Assembly: GCA_016786495.1 (NCBI GenBank)
Contig: JAEUUJ010000010.1
Span: 1 to 63,137 of the forward strand
DNA length: 63,137 nt
Direction: 5' to 3'
Source: Cyclobacteriaceae bacterium
Lineage (GTDB): Bacteria > Bacteroidota > Bacteroidia > Cytophagales > Cyclobacteriaceae
In this document: one piece after another, positions 17,089-26,241 of the stretch
Layout: each line of letters opens with the position of its first letter
Position numbering within the stretch: the first letter of the stretch is position 1
Program-made: the position numbers and the translations under genes
Notes under the pieces: model-generated
Told to the model about the DNA's origin: nothing
What the model saw: only the letters and a program-made list of their open reading frames with translations
Databases searched by the model: none

Positions 17089-19962
17089 ATGAAGAAAATT
17101 CTTCTCCTCGCATGCTGCCTTTCGGTGAGTGCCGGTTTGTTTGCACAAACCAAACTCGTTGAGAAGGTGGAAAAGAAGGGAAATCAGGTGATTATTCCTT
17201 ATGAAAAATATGTATTGCCAAACGGGCTGACGTTGATCGTTCACGAAGATCACAGCGACCCGGTCGTACACGTTGATGTTACATACCACGTGGGTTCCGC
17301 CCGTGAAGAAATCGGTAAATCGGGTTTTGCGCACTTCTTTGAACACATGATGTTTCAGGGAAGTGATAACGTGGGTGATGAGCAGCACTTTAAAATTGTT
17401 ACCGAGGCAGGCGGAACGCTGAACGGGTCTACCAACCGCGACCGCACCAACTACTATGAAACCGTTCCCAGCAACCAGCTTGAAAAGATGATCTGGCTGG
17501 AGGCTGACCGCATGGGCTTTTTGCTCGATGCCGTTACCCAGCGCAAATTTGAAATCCAGCGGGAAACAGTGAAGAACGAGCGCGGACAAAATTACGATAA
17601 CCGTCCCTATGGTCTTGCGGGTGAAACAACTGCCAAGGCACTCTATCCATACGGACATCCCTATTCCTGGCTTACCATCGGATACATTGAAGATCTGAAT
17701 CGCGTTGATGTCAACGATCTGAAGAACTTCTTTCTTCGTTGGTACGGACCGAACAACGCAACGCTCACCATCGGTGGCGATGTTAACCCGGCCGAAGTAG
17801 TAAAACTCGCTGAAAAGTATTTTGGTTCGATTCCACGCGGTCCGGAAGTAAAGAATATGAAGCTACCGGCACCGGTGCTGGAGAGCAACCGCTTTGTTAC
17901 ACTGGTCGATAACTACGCGCGTGTTCCGCAACTGTCGATCACCTATCCAACGGTTCCTAACTACGATGCAGACGAGCCCGCACTCGCGTGTCTCGCTCAG
18001 GTATTGGGTCAGGGAAAGAACTCTGTGTTCTATCAGGAGATTACCAAGAATCAAAAGGCATTGAGTGTTTCCGCGTTTAACAGTGGAAGTGAGCTGGCTG
18101 GCCAGTTCAGCATCTCGTTAACGCCTGCTCCGGGCGCGTCACTCGCGGACTCCAAGAAACTGATTGATGATGCGATTAAGGTATTTGAAGCCCGTGGCGT
18201 AACGGATGAAGATATTGAGAAGTTTAAAGGCGGCTTTGAATCGCAATTCATCAACCGCCTGCAGAGCGTGAGCGGAAAAGTATCGCAATTGGCGGCCTAC
18301 CAGACGTTTACCGGAAACCCGAACATGATCGGTAAAGAGTTGGAGCGTTATACCAGCGTGAAAAAGGAAGACGTGCTTCGCGTTTACAATAAATACATCA
18401 AAGGTAAACCGGCCGTTATTCTCAGCATCGTGATAAAAGGCAAAGAAGATAACGTGGTTGCACCAGATAACTTTACGGTTAGTACCGCAAACTACAAGGC
18501 ACCTGACTACGGGTATGCTGGTTTAACGTACAGCAAGCCGAAAGATAACTTCAATCGTAATGCGATGCCCGGCAACGGACCTAATCCGGTGGTTAAAGTG
18601 CCTGCTTTCTGGAAGAAAAATCTCGATAACGGTGTAAAGGCGATTGGTGCGCAAACCACGGAACTTCCGCTGGTGACGCTTTCGTTCACGATTCCGGGCG
18701 GACACATTCTTCAGGCAAACGACACTTCCAAGATCGGCTTGGCCGGAATGTTTGCATCGATGATGAACGAAGACACGAAAAACTTTACAGCCGAGAAATT
18801 CCAGGCGGAACTTCAGAAGCTGGGAAGTTCGGTGAGTGTGAGCAGTGGTTTTGACGGGATCACCTTTACCGTACAAACGCTGAAGAAGAACCTTGACAAG
18901 ACGCTCGCGTTGCTGGAAGAAAGAATGCTGAGTCCGAAGTTTACACAACCTGCGTTCGACAGAATTCAAAAGCAGAATATTGAGGGCTTCAAGCAAGCCA
19001 AATCACAGCCGGCTTTTGTGGCGTCTGATGTGTTCGACAAAATGAACTACGGGCCGAGTATTCTTGGCTTAAGCGCAGATGGTACCGAGTATACAATCAA
19101 GAACATGACGCTGGCAGATGTTGAGAACTACTACAACAACTACATGACGTCTAAGAATGCAGAGCTGGTTGTGGTGGGTGATATTTCGGAAAAGGAAATT
19201 CTGGGTAAACTCGCATTTCTGAACAAGCTGCCTAAAAAGGATATTAAGCTGCCTGCAGTTCCTGCACCACCGGCAGTTGATAAAACCAGAATCTATCTGG
19301 TGGATGTTCCGAAGGCCGCACAAACTGAATTCCGCGTAGGCGGAGTTACCGGCTTGAAGTACGATGCTACGGGAGAGTTTTATAAACTAATGCTCTCAAA
19401 CTTTGCGTTAGGCGGTGGTTTCAACGGCCGGGTGAACATAAACCTGCGGGAAGACAAGGGTTGGACGTATGGCGCGAGAACAAGCGTTTTAGGCGATAAG
19501 TATACCGGTGAGTTTTATTTCAGCTCTGGTATCCGCGCAAACGCGACCGACAGTGCAGTGGTTGAGGTAATGAAGGAATTAAAGAACTACGCGGAAAGCG
19601 GAATCACCGATGACGAGTTGAAGTTCATGAAGAGCGCGCTGGGTCAGCGGGATGCGTTATTGTACGAGACCGGATTCCAAAAGGCCGGCTTCATCGGACG
19701 AATTCTCGAGTACGACTTGCCAGCCGACTTTGTTGATCAGCAAAACAAAATCCTGAGCGGTCTTACCAAGGCGGAAGTCGACCAGATGGCGGCTAAATGG
19801 ATCAAGCCACAGCTTACCAACATCCTGCTGGTAGGGGATAAGGCTAAGATTTTGCCGGGATTGCAGAAACTCGGCTACGAGATTGTTGAGTTGGACGTGA
19901 ACGGAAAACTGAAAACCGGAAACGAGAAACTGAAGGATCAGAAGATACCGACACAGAAGTAA
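17089..19962 (+). CDS. M16 (insulinase-type) zinc metallopeptidase, two-domain, exported
   Basis: A periplasmic peptidase of 957 residues with a signal peptide ending at residue 20 (GLFAQ). The inverted zinc motif HFFEH is at 82-86, and the downstream glutamate lies in the ETVKNERGQNYDNRP region. The protein holds two M16 halves (each N- plus C-lobe). The second half, after about residue 500, lacks HxxEH and is presumably the inactive partner that closes the chamber. The C-terminal 25 residues are lysine-rich. It stands alone between the symporter and a strong bidirectional terminator. Confidence 0.93.
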   Translation: MKKILLLACCLSVSAGLFAQTKLVEKVEKKGNQVIIPYEKYVLPNGLTLIVHEDHSDPVVHVDVTYHVGSAREEIGKSGFAHFFEHMMFQGSDNVGDEQHFKIVTEAGGTLNGSTNRDRTNYYETVPSNQLEKMIWLEADRMGFLLDAVTQRKFEIQRETVKNERGQNYDNRPYGLAGETTAKALYPYGHPYSWLTIGYIEDLNRVDVNDLKNFFLRWYGPNNATLTIGGDVNPAEVVKLAEKYFGSIPRGPEVKNMKLPAPVLESNRFVTLVDNYARVPQLSITYPTVPNYDADEPALACLAQVLGQGKNSVFYQEITKNQKALSVSAFNSGSELAGQFSISLTPAPGASLADSKKLIDDAIKVFEARGVTDEDIEKFKGGFESQFINRLQSVSGKVSQLAAYQTFTGNPNMIGKELERYTSVKKEDVLRVYNKYIKGKPAVILSIVIKGKEDNVVAPDNFTVSTANYKAPDYGYAGLTYSKPKDNFNRNAMPGNGPNPVVKVPAFWKKNLDNGVKAIGAQTTELPLVTLSFTIPGGHILQANDTSKIGLAGMFASMMNEDTKNFTAEKFQAELQKLGSSVSVSSGFDGITFTVQTLKKNLDKTLALLEERMLSPKFTQPAFDRIQKQNIEGFKQAKSQPAFVASDVFDKMNYGPSILGLSADGTEYTIKNMTLADVENYYNNYMTSKNAELVVVGDISEKEILGKLAFLNKLPKKDIKLPAVPAPPAVDKTRIYLVDVPKAAQTEFRVGGVTGLKYDATGEFYKLMLSNFALGGGFNGRVNINLREDKGWTYGARTSVLGDKYTGEFYFSSGIRANATDSAVVEVMKELKNYAESGITDDELKFMKSALGQRDALLYETGFQKAGFIGRILEYDLPADFVDQQNKILSGLTKAEVDQMAAKWIKPQLTNILLVGDKAKILPGLQKLGYEIVELDVNGKLKTGNEKLKDQKIPTQK

Positions 19963-19985
19963 TCGGTTTGGAGCGAATCAAACAA

Positions 19986-20024
19986 AAAGCCCTGACGGTA
20001 TCGTCAGGGCTTTCTTTTTTTTTT
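19986..20024. terminator. Bidirectional terminator
   Basis: AAAGCCCTGAC (19986-19996) pairs perfectly with GTCAGGGCTTT (20003-20013) around GGTATC. T-runs follow on the plus strand, and A-runs upstream serve the minus strand. It serves the M16 peptidase gene and the convergent DUF2911 gene. Confidence 0.9.
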
Positions 20025-20043
20025 AATCACCTGAAGTGTTTGC

Positions 20044-20898
20044 TTACTTCAATGATTTGATCAAATCTTCGTTCAGCTTGATGTAACCGAAGTCACCGTC
20101 AGCGTTTTTCTTCGCTAGGTCAAGCGACTGCTGTGCAGTTGCCAGCGCGCCTTTTTTGTCGCCCAGCTTCTGCTGGATTTGAGCTTTCAGGTGAACATTC
20201 CAGAATGCGCCTGGATTTCCGGCGATTCCGAGGTCAATGTACTCCAGCGCTTTTTTCAAATCCTTGTTGGTATCGAAGTAGTAGCGTGCTGCAGCGACAT
20301 AATTGTTAGGATTTACTTTGGTGTTGTCTTCAATCGACTTCATTACTTTTGAATCGAAATCAACGGCTAGGCCAAAGCTGAAAGCATAGTTTTCAAACGC
20401 AATGGTAACTTTTGCGCTCTTATTGTCGGAAGCGATGTCGTCAATGGAAACAGTAAAGGTTTCTGCCGGCTTCGCGAGTTTCTCCGTTTTAACTTTGAAG
20501 AGTGCCACTTCGTTTTCTTTTGCGTAGGCGTCAGCGTTTCCGCCAATGCTCAGGTCTTTGTAAAGTGAAACAGTCCACTCGGTTGCCCCGGGCCAGCTGA
20601 AAATCAGGTATTCGCCTTTCGCAACTTTGGTTCCTTCCACGGTAACATCATCAGAGAAAGTAATTTTTGTCCCGCTGTTGGCACCGGTTCTCCAGATGCT
20701 GCCGTATGGGTGCATCACATCTTTTTCGCCAAATACTTTTCTGCCTTTCACGCGCGGACGGAAGTAGTCAACCTTAACAGTTGTCAAACCTACTACGCTC
20801 GATACCGAACCAGCCGGACTTGCCTGTGGAACCTGTACCTGCGCTTCAGCTAAAAAGCAAACGGCTACCAGAATAATTGTGAATAGTTTTTTCATCAT
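20044..20898 (-). CDS. DUF2911 family exported protein with TPR-like tail
   Basis: A 284-residue protein with a signal peptide (cleavage near LAEAQ, residue 19). The central DUF2911 domain shows the family run VKVDYFRPRVKGR, HPYGSIWRTGANSGTKI and TKVAKGEYLIFSWPG. The last 80 residues form two helical TPR-like repeats (KALEYIDLGIAGNPGAF, then KKGALATAQQSLDLAK). DUF2911 proteins are abundant in Bacteroidota and have no assigned role. The fold is beta-rich and probably periplasmic. Confidence 0.88.
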   Translation of the reverse strand: MMKKLFTIILVAVCFLAEAQVQVPQASPAGSVSSVVGLTTVKVDYFRPRVKGRKVFGEKDVMHPYGSIWRTGANSGTKITFSDDVTVEGTKVAKGEYLIFSWPGATEWTVSLYKDLSIGGNADAYAKENEVALFKVKTEKLAKPAETFTVSIDDIASDNKSAKVTIAFENYAFSFGLAVDFDSKVMKSIEDNTKVNPNNYVAAARYYFDTNKDLKKALEYIDLGIAGNPGAFWNVHLKAQIQQKLGDKKGALATAQQSLDLAKKNADGDFGYIKLNEDLIKSLK

Positions 20899-20939
20899 AT
20901 GTAACTTTAGGGTTTAATTAATCAGGGGTGTCAAAATTA

Positions 20940-20957
20940 GGGATTCTTTCGAATCCC
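20940..20957. promoter_or_regulatory. Perfect 7-bp hairpin in divergent region
   Basis: GGGATTC-TTTC-GAATCCC lies in the 83-base gap between the divergent DUF2911 and 3-methyladenine glycosylase genes, 24 bases before the latter's ATG. It could be a leader hairpin or an operator. No T-run follows it, so it is not a terminator. Confidence 0.4.
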
Positions 20958-20981
20958 GGAGTGCATTAACACTACTTTAAC

Positions 20982-21572
20982 ATGAAATTGCCGGCAACCT
21001 TTTTTGAAGGAAAGAATGTGGTGAAAATAGCCCGCGGGTTGTTGGGAAAGGGCCTGTTTACCCGCGTGGCAGGTGTTGTTACCGGTGGAATGATTGTGGA
21101 AACAGAAGCTTATTCGTGGAAGGAAAAGGGATGTCACGCCTTTCAGGGGAAAATGACCGCACGAAATGAAATCATGTTTTCCGATGGCGGGTTCGCCTAC
21201 GTGTACCTGTGTTACGGCATGCATCACTTGTTTAATGTTGTTACAAACGTAAGGGGAACCGCTGAGGCTGTGTTAGTTCGGGCGCTGGAACCGGTTGTAG
21301 GATTGGATGAGATGAAATTCAGACGGGGCGAGCTCAAAAATCCCTATCATCTCACGTCCGGGCCGGGCAAGCTCACCAAAGCGCTCGGAATCGACCGTAC
21401 ATTCAACGGAAAATACCTGCGGGATACCGAGGTTTGGATCGAAGACTTAGGCATTATCGTTAAAAACAAAGATATTTTGGCCTCGAAAAGGATCGGTATC
21501 GATTATGCAGGTGAAGATGCTAATCTTCCCTGGCGATTTACGATCAACGGTAACAAATGGGTAAGCAAGTAA
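20982..21572 (+). CDS. DNA-3-methyladenine glycosylase (AAG/MPG family)
   Basis: A base-excision repair enzyme of 196 residues that removes 3-methyladenine and other alkylated purines from DNA. The family signature is present: IVETEAYSWKEKGCHAF with the catalytic glutamate in ETEAY, then TARNEIMFSDGGFAYVYLCYGMHHLFNVV. LTSGPGKLTKALGI follows near the C-terminus. The start at 20982 (MKLPATFFEG) fits the family. Two bases separate its stop from the next gene's ATG. Confidence 0.94.
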   Translation: MKLPATFFEGKNVVKIARGLLGKGLFTRVAGVVTGGMIVETEAYSWKEKGCHAFQGKMTARNEIMFSDGGFAYVYLCYGMHHLFNVVTNVRGTAEAVLVRALEPVVGLDEMKFRRGELKNPYHLTSGPGKLTKALGIDRTFNGKYLRDTEVWIEDLGIIVKNKDILASKRIGIDYAGEDANLPWRFTINGNKWVSK

Positions 21573-21574
21573 GC

Positions 21575-23143
21575 ATGAAGGTATACTCCGGACTATTGTT
21601 TTTTTTATGGATCAGTATTGTCAGTGTGTCTGCACAAACACTTGACGCTCCGGCACTTCAAAACATCAATTCTGCGTATGACGAGCAAAGTCCGGTGTTA
21701 AGTCCCGATGGCAGGCTGTTGTTTTTTACGGTTTGCAATCACCCGTTAAACATTGGCGGCAAACGCGATCCGGGCGACATCTGGTTTTCGGAATTTGTTA
21801 ACGGAAAATGGACCGCACCACAACAGGCAGGAGCGTTGTTAAACGACCGTGCATACAATGCGGTCGCTGGCTTTTCAGCCGACGGATCGCAGGTCTTTCT
21901 GTTAACCCATTACGGCCCGGCCGGAACCATAGCATCTACTCAGGGAATTTCAGTTTCGCGAAAAGTAGGTTCGGGCTGGTCGCGACCCGAAAACATCAAC
22001 ATTCCATACTTTCAGAATAAATCATCGCTGCAAAGCGGATTTATTTCAGCCGATGGCGGTGTGTTTGTATTTTCTGCAGAGACATACGGCACACGGGGCG
22101 TGGAAGACATCTACGTGAGTGTTAAAACAAACAATGAATGGCAGCAACCGGTTAACCTGGGCAACGTGATCAACACCAAGATGCAGGAATTAAGTCCCTC
22201 GCTTAGCGCGGATACCCGGACACTGTACTTTTCTACCAATTCAAAAGGTAATGGCAGCTTTGATGTCTATTCGTCAACCCGGCTTGATGACACGTGGACA
22301 AACTGGAGTGAGCCGGTAAATCTCGGGCCGGAGGTTAATACCAGCGGGCGTGAGCTGTTCTTTAAGGACTATTCGGGCAAAGGCTTTTTTATGTTTACGA
22401 CAACCAGTAACAGCGATCGCTACGGAAACATCAAGGTTTACGTGCCAGCCAGAGATTCATCGATCATTGCTGTTGTTCAGCCCAAGATTGACACAGCCAT
22501 CAAGTTCAACGAGAATCAGTACAATAACTTGAGTGAGAACAAGATCAAAGTTCACGGTCGGCTCACAAACTCCAAGAATGGAGATCCGGTGAGCGGGAGA
22601 ATGAATTTTGAATTCAACGGAAAATCCATTGTCGCAGACGCCTACCTGGGCGAGTATTCGATACCGCTCGAGTCGGGTACGGTGTATACCATTAAAATTG
22701 ATGCGCCCGGATTCGTGAACGACCTGGAGTCGCTCGACCTGAAAACGTATGAGCTGAAAGATCTGGAAATGAACTTTCAGTTGCAGCCGATTGAAATCGG
22801 AACCACGGTAACCTTGAAAAACATTCTGTTTGTTCAAAGCAAAGATGCGCTGCTGCCGGAGTCATACCCACAGCTCGATCTCGTTGTTCAGTTTATGAAA
22901 GAGAATCCGCACGTGGAAATCGAGCTTGCGGGCCACACGGATAACCGCGGGTCATTTCAACAGCTGATGGCACTTTCGCAAAAGCGTGTAAACAAAGTAA
23001 AGACCTACCTGGTGTCGAAAGGCATTAAAGCAAAACGCATATCGGGTAAGGGATATGGGGGATCCAAGCCCATTGCAAGCAATGAAAGTGAGGATACCCG
23101 CCTGCTCAACAGAAGGGTGGAGTTTACAATCAAAAAGCTCTAG
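21575..23143 (+). CDS. PD40 beta-propeller / OmpA-domain outer-membrane protein
   Basis: A 522-residue exported protein with a signal peptide ending in SVSAQ (about residue 20). Five or six PD40 propeller blades follow, with repeated SPDGRLLFF, SADGSQVFL, SADTRTLYFSTN motifs. A carboxypeptidase-regulatory-like beta-sandwich follows (HGRLTNSKNGDPVSG). A C-terminal OmpA peptidoglycan-binding domain ends the protein (IELAGHTDNRG, LSQKRVNKVKTYL, GYGGSKPIASN). It probably links the outer membrane or surface structures to the cell wall. I choose the ATG at 21575 because it opens directly with the signal peptide. Its last four bases (CTAG) overlap the stop of the convergent ggt gene. Confidence 0.9.
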   Translation: MKVYSGLLFFLWISIVSVSAQTLDAPALQNINSAYDEQSPVLSPDGRLLFFTVCNHPLNIGGKRDPGDIWFSEFVNGKWTAPQQAGALLNDRAYNAVAGFSADGSQVFLLTHYGPAGTIASTQGISVSRKVGSGWSRPENINIPYFQNKSSLQSGFISADGGVFVFSAETYGTRGVEDIYVSVKTNNEWQQPVNLGNVINTKMQELSPSLSADTRTLYFSTNSKGNGSFDVYSSTRLDDTWTNWSEPVNLGPEVNTSGRELFFKDYSGKGFFMFTTTSNSDRYGNIKVYVPARDSSIIAVVQPKIDTAIKFNENQYNNLSENKIKVHGRLTNSKNGDPVSGRMNFEFNGKSIVADAYLGEYSIPLESGTVYTIKIDAPGFVNDLESLDLKTYELKDLEMNFQLQPIEIGTTVTLKNILFVQSKDALLPESYPQLDLVVQFMKENPHVEIELAGHTDNRGSFQQLMALSQKRVNKVKTYLVSKGIKAKRISGKGYGGSKPIASNESEDTRLLNRRVEFTIKKL

Positions 23144-24846
23144 TAGCCTGCAGCCGAGTCGTCACCGCGTTTGTGATCGGCACCCCCTTCAAGCTTTCTG
23201 TTCGGGAGAACTAAAATACCGTCAACGCGGCCGATGAAACTTAACCCGCGATCGAGATCGTCCAGTTTCTTCACGCTGTGTCCCATGGTTGACAACCGCG
23301 CGCTGTCACGCGGATGGATCGCACCCGCCTCCTGAAATATGGCATCCGGAAGCCACTGGCTATGTACGCGTTTTGCGTCAACGGCTTCCTGCATTCCGAG
23401 TTTAAAATCCACCACGTTAACGACAACCTGAAAAACTGCTGTGATAATGCGGGGCCCGCCAGGTGAACCAACCACCATAACGAGTGAGTCATTTTTAGTG
23501 ACGATCGTTGGGGTCATGGAACTTAACATGGTTTTTCCAGGCTGGATTTCATTTTTCAGTCCGCCCGTTACTCCATACGAGTTGGGTACACCGGGCTTCA
23601 TACTGAAATCATCCATTTCATTGTTCAGAAAAAACCCTGACCCTGCCACCACCACGTAATTTCCGAACCAGTCGTTCAGGGTTGTCGTAACGGATACCGC
23701 CATGCCATCTTTGTCAACAATCGAGATGTGCGTGGTCTCAGGGTGTTCAGGGGTAAGACTTCCTTCGCGTACCTGCATGCTGGGCGTAGCCTTGTCGGGA
23801 TCGAAAGTCGACATGCGTTCCGTGATGTAGCGATCAGAGATAAGCGTACCGGTTGGTATTTCATGAAATCGCGGATCTCCGAGGTGAACCGCCCGGTCGG
23901 CAAACGATCTTCGTTCGGCTTCGGTGTATACATGAATCGTTTTTGCCGAGTTATGCCCCCAGTCTGCAACCGGATAGGGTTCAATTGATTTCAATAATTG
24001 AAGCAAGGTTATTCCTCCGCTCGAAGGAGGGGGCATGGAGATGATGGTGTAGCCTTTGTAATTCCCGGAGATCGGTTCAACCCACTGGGAATGATAATTC
24101 TTCAAATCGTCATGCGTGAGGATGCCGTGGCTTCGTTTCATTTCGGCAACGATGTCGTCTGCCGTTTTGCCTTCATAAAATCCTTTCCGGCCTTCATCGC
24201 GAATCCGTTCGAGCGTGTGGCCGAGGTCGGTCCACTTCAGTGTGTCGCCTTCTTTCCATTCACCCATCAGGAACTCCGGGGCAACGGAGTTGTATTTGAT
24301 CAAGTTCTTCTGTGCATGGTTCAGGTTTTCGGCTTCGCGTCTCGTCAAGGCAATTCCTTTTAGCGCCAGATCGATCGCGGGTTGCACCAGATCTTTCCAC
24401 GGAAGTTTTCCATACGTTGCGTGCATCTCAACCATACCGTCTACCGATCCCGGAACTCCGCAGGCCAGTGCGCCTTTCGTGCTCAGTTTATCGATCACGT
24501 TTCCGGCCGAATCAAGATACATGTCGCGGTACGCCCGCATAGGTGCCTTTTCACGAAAGTCAAGTGCAGCTGTTTTGCCGTTCGGTTCACGCAGCACCAT
24601 AAAACCGCCACCCCCAATGTTTCCCGCCTCCGGGAAGGCAACGGTAAGCGCCAGTTGCACCGCTACAGCCGCGTCAACCGCGTTACCTCCCTTGCGCATA
24701 ATGTCGATGCCGATGCGTGATGCGACAGGATGTGCACACACGACCATGGCCGAGTCGGCAACTAAACCCTGATACCGTTTTGGCTGTTCCGACTGACAGG
24801 CAACGCCAATAATGACAAGTGAAAGCAGGGAAAAGCGCTTTATCAT
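23140..24846 (-). CDS. ggt: Gamma-glutamyltransferase
   Basis: An exported N-terminal-nucleophile hydrolase of 568 residues that cleaves glutathione and other gamma-glutamyl compounds. It begins with a lipoprotein-like signal (IIGVAC, Cys 17). The self-cleavage site and nucleophile is the first threonine of TTHISIVD at 371. Other conserved parts are GGNAVDAAVAVQLALTV, IGGGGFMV, MPPPSSGGITLLQ, FFLNNEMDDF and SSMTPTIV, which is followed by VGSPGGPRI. It is divergent from a TetR gene across a 60-base gap with a palindrome, so it may be under that regulator. Confidence 0.93.
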   Translation of the reverse strand: MIKRFSLLSLVIIGVACQSEQPKRYQGLVADSAMVVCAHPVASRIGIDIMRKGGNAVDAAVAVQLALTVAFPEAGNIGGGGFMVLREPNGKTAALDFREKAPMRAYRDMYLDSAGNVIDKLSTKGALACGVPGSVDGMVEMHATYGKLPWKDLVQPAIDLALKGIALTRREAENLNHAQKNLIKYNSVAPEFLMGEWKEGDTLKWTDLGHTLERIRDEGRKGFYEGKTADDIVAEMKRSHGILTHDDLKNYHSQWVEPISGNYKGYTIISMPPPSSGGITLLQLLKSIEPYPVADWGHNSAKTIHVYTEAERRSFADRAVHLGDPRFHEIPTGTLISDRYITERMSTFDPDKATPSMQVREGSLTPEHPETTHISIVDKDGMAVSVTTTLNDWFGNYVVVAGSGFFLNNEMDDFSMKPGVPNSYGVTGGLKNEIQPGKTMLSSMTPTIVTKNDSLVMVVGSPGGPRIITAVFQVVVNVVDFKLGMQEAVDAKRVHSQWLPDAIFQEAGAIHPRDSARLSTMGHSVKKLDDLDRGLSFIGRVDGILVLPNRKLEGGADHKRGDDSAAGY

Positions 24847-24858
24847 AATTTGATTGGT

Positions 24859-24873
24859 TTTAATTCAATTAAA
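24859..24873. promoter_or_regulatory. 15-base palindrome between ggt and tetR, candidate operator
   Basis: TTTAATT-C-AATTAAA is a perfect palindrome of two 7-bp arms around one base. It sits in the 60-base divergent gap, 13 bases from the ggt start and 34 from the regulator start. TetR-family proteins commonly bind such sites next to their own gene. The site is AT-rich, so chance is not excluded. Confidence 0.5.
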
Positions 24874-24906
24874 TGAGTATTTAAAAGCAAACTTGAGTAC
24901 AGATTC

Positions 24907-25536
24907 ATGAATTTACGGAAAGAAAAGGCTGCGCGGCTCAAAATTCAGATTTTAGAGAACACCCTGAAACTCATTGGAAAGAAACCGTTTGAAGATTTAT
25001 ATGTTGACGATCTTTGTGCAAAAGTTAAGATCAGCAAGGTCACTTTTTTCAAGTATTTTCCACAGAAGGAAGATGTTTTACTCTACTATTTCAGGATTTG
25101 GTGCCTCAACCGTGCCGTTGAATTGAAGAGCAAACCCAAAGAGGGGCTCCAGGGAATCTACTATCTGTCCGATAAACTGAGTGAAGAGTGTGAACTGCAC
25201 CCCGGCTTGATGTTAAGTTTGATCGGCTACCTGGCGGATTTGAAGCGTCCGCCCAAACCTTTCACCGTGAGGCCCGAAGAAAAAGTATTCCTGTTTCCCG
25301 ACCATCCTGAAATTCAAAGCGTTGAGATTCTTTCGCTGGAACAAATGCTTGATAAATTCACCCTAGAGGCTATCTTCAAGAAAGAAATCACAAAAGCATC
25401 AGGTACAAAAGACATCACCAACCTGTTTATGGCGGTGTTGTTAGGGTCGATCGTTACTGCACACACCAATCAAATAAGTCAGCAGCGCTTCTTTTTCAGA
25501 AAAAATATCGACTTGCTGGTGAAAGGACTTCAGTAA
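24907..25536 (+). CDS. TetR/AcrR-family transcriptional regulator
   Basis: A 209-residue DNA-binding protein. The N-terminal 60 residues form the TetR helix-turn-helix: KPFEDLYVDDLCAKVKISKVTFFKYFPQKEDVLLYYF. The remaining 150 residues are the variable ligand-binding helical domain, with no recognisable ligand. Divergent transcription from ggt with a palindrome between suggests that it controls ggt and itself. That is inference from arrangement. Confidence 0.88.
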   Translation: MNLRKEKAARLKIQILENTLKLIGKKPFEDLYVDDLCAKVKISKVTFFKYFPQKEDVLLYYFRIWCLNRAVELKSKPKEGLQGIYYLSDKLSEECELHPGLMLSLIGYLADLKRPPKPFTVRPEEKVFLFPDHPEIQSVEILSLEQMLDKFTLEAIFKKEITKASGTKDITNLFMAVLLGSIVTAHTNQISQQRFFFRKNIDLLVKGLQ

Positions 25537-25707
25537 TCAGCCTTTCATGCGAACCAGCTTGGTCCGCTTTTTATAACGATCGGTTTTCTTAACGAAATAC
25601 CGGTTGTGCGTTTTAGGTTTAATAACCACGCTCGACCCACGGGCTTTCTGCGCACAGGAAGGGAAGAGAAAAACGAGTAACAGGCAGAAGATGAGGCTTC
25701 GGATCAT
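25537..25707 (-). CDS. 56-residue basic lipoprotein
   Basis: A short exported protein starting MIRSLIFCLLLVFLFPSC, with a lipoprotein-type signal and Cys 18 as the likely lipidated residue. The mature part is about 38 residues and rich in Lys and Arg (KKTDRYKKRTKLVRMKG). I do not recognise a family. The stop codon abuts that of the convergent tetR gene directly. The hydrophobic signal plus Cys argues for a real gene. Confidence 0.65.
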   Translation of the reverse strand: MIRSLIFCLLLVFLFPSCAQKARGSSVVIKPKTHNRYFVKKTDRYKKRTKLVRMKG

Positions 25708-25755
25708 GTTTTCTAACTCCTAAAAGTACTATTTTTAGAAGTAAATCACTGTTTT

Positions 25756-26241
25756 ATGGCAAAGTCAACGAATCAAATCGGTTTAGACACCCGGCTTACC
25801 GAAAAGCTGGCGGCATCGTTAAACGATCTGCTCGCTAATTATCAGGTGTTTTATATGAACGCGAGGGGCTTTCACTGGAATATTAAAGGCGACAAGTTTT
25901 TTGAGTTACATCTGAAGTTTGAAGAACTCTATAATGATGCCCTGATAAAGATCGATGAAATTGCTGAGCGAATTCTTACGCTGGGGTATGTTCCGGTACA
26001 TAGTTTTTCGCAGTACATCAAAGTCTCTAAAATCCAGGAACGTAACAACGTAACCGATGGCCGGGTAGCGGTTGATTATGTATTGTCTGGATTGAGTACG
26101 CTGATTGTGAAAGAACGTGAATTGTTGAAAATGTCTGAAAAGGCTGACGATGAAGGAACAAATGCACTGATGAGCGATTACATTCGTGCACAGGAAAAAC
26201 TGGTTTGGATGTACTCCGCTTTTTTAAATAAGAAATCATGA
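25756..26241 (+). CDS. dps: Dps family DNA-protection / ferritin-like protein
   Basis: A 161-residue four-helix protein of the Dps family, which forms a dodecamer that oxidises and stores iron with peroxide and can shield DNA. The ferroxidase residues are in FHWNIKGDKFFELHLKFEELYND and IDEIAERILTLG. The length is normal. The next gene begins within its stop codon (ATGA), so the two are coupled. Confidence 0.93.
   Translation: MAKSTNQIGLDTRLTEKLAASLNDLLANYQVFYMNARGFHWNIKGDKFFELHLKFEELYNDALIKIDEIAERILTLGYVPVHSFSQYIKVSKIQERNNVTDGRVAVDYVLSGLSTLIVKERELLKMSEKADDEGTNALMSDYIRAQEKLVWMYSAFLNKKS

Noticed and set aside
16786-17658. Minus-strand frame of 290 residues
   Set aside because: Antisense to the symporter end and to the M16 peptidase start, with both signal peptide and zinc motif of the latter clear on the plus strand.
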